Of a stretch of DNA of 64,000 nucleotides, positions 63,755-64,000 are shown piece after piece. A model generated the notes under the pieces. That model made no database searches. It saw only the letters and a program-made list of their open reading frames with translations, and was not told the DNA's origin. Numbering within the stretch: position 1 is the first letter of the stretch; each line of letters starts with the position of its first letter. Source of the DNA: Parachlamydiales bacterium (GTDB lineage Bacteria > Chlamydiota > Chlamydiia > Chlamydiales > SM23-39); NCBI GenBank assembly GCA_019694475.1, contig JAIBBX010000002.1:372001-436000 (forward strand), written 5' to 3'. Both the position numbers and the translations under genes were made by a program.

Positions 63755-64000
63755 TGTCAAAATTTTTTCTGAACAGGCCAGTTTTTTCAATTGTTATCTC
63801 AATCATCATCGTTCTTCTCGGAATTGTCTCATTAAAGCAGCTCGCTGTTGAACAATTTCCTACCTTGAGTCCTGTCCAAGTTCTAGTAGCTACAAAATTC
63901 CCCGGAGCATCTGCAGAAACAATGGCCGACTGCGTGGCTGCGCCGCTTGAACAGGCGATCAATGGGATCCAGGACATGATCTACATGTACTCCCAAAGCG
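63754..64000 (+). CDS. RND multidrug efflux pump (AcrB type), N-terminal part
   Basis: 82 codons before the window ends. MSKFFLNRPVFSIVISIIIV is the usual first TM helix of AcrB-type pumps; QLAVEQFPTLSPVQVLVATK, FPGASAETM and PLEQAINGIQDMIYMYSQS are the first porter-domain strand and helix. Starts inside the adaptor stop (TAATG). Proton-driven export; partner of the adaptor lipoprotein. Confidence 0.93.
   Translation, partial: MSKFFLNRPVFSIVISIIIVLLGIVSLKQLAVEQFPTLSPVQVLVATKFPGASAETMADCVAAPLEQAINGIQDMIYMYSQS

Overview
The window reads as a chromosomal segment of an environmental (amoeba- or arthropod-associated) member of the Chlamydiae, probably Simkania- or Rhabdochlamydia-like rather than Chlamydiaceae. 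The basis is mixed. Directly visible are two MOMP-like outer-membrane proteins that begin with a G-N-P-x-x-P motif after the signal peptide, a very short Lys/Arg/Ala-rich histone-like protein, and an OprB-type porin. Several gene pairs match chlamydial gene order as I remember it: lpdA-lipA, pepP-mutL near type II secretion pseudopilins, eno beside rsbU, and ahpC. No search was run, so the genus is an inference.

Layout. 0-2 kb: the 5' part of an Mg2+-type P-ATPase gene (minus strand, cut by the window edge) and two small genes. 2-3.2 kb: a short cassette of membrane/secreted proteins between 51-bp direct repeats; one of its genes looks frameshifted. 3.2-7 kb: lpdA, lipA and a class III CoA-transferase, packed as an operon. 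7-15 kb: glgC, a metallophosphoesterase, several unrecognised proteins and an OprB porin. 15-19 kb: pseudopilin-like genes interrupted by an OPT peptide transporter. 19-27 kb: a type II NADH dehydrogenase carrying a C-terminal cyclic-nucleotide-binding domain, a mutL-pepP-histidine kinase operon, a MOMP-like gene, a CCA-adding enzyme/poly(A) polymerase gene and a DUF2608-like gene.

27.3-37 kb is a surface-adhesin island. It holds a TpsA-like filamentous haemagglutinin with a degenerate TPS motif, an inverse autotransporter (intimin/invasin-type barrel) with a right-handed beta-helix passenger, and a TpsB-TpsA pair whose TpsA is cut by an in-frame stop codon. A second, intact TpsA-TpsB pair lies at 50.2-55.6 kb. 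Between them are a beta-propeller/Fn3 protein, a large protein of 30-31-residue tandem repeats, the histone-like gene, rsbU, a SpoU methyltransferase gene, rsgA, eno, a MOMP-like gene, a peroxiredoxin, an MBL hydrolase and tRNA-Arg(ACG). After 55.6 kb come trkA-trkH-prmA, a Pro/Ala-rich coiled protein, groES-groEL behind a CIRCE-like operator, and the start of an RND efflux operon (lipoprotein adaptor plus pump, cut by the window edge).

The non-coding DNA carries several repeat families. Two palindromic elements of about 175 bp (40559-40732 and 45820-45994) have terminal motifs that recur as solo ends elsewhere in the window, and one such end supplies the last codons of eno. A GC-rich element of about 82 bp occurs twice around the adhesin island, and there is a 79-bp palindrome at 18911-18989. 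These repeats and the adhesin island are the least ordinary parts of the window. I see no CRISPR array, no rRNA, no integrase or transposase gene and no defence system.
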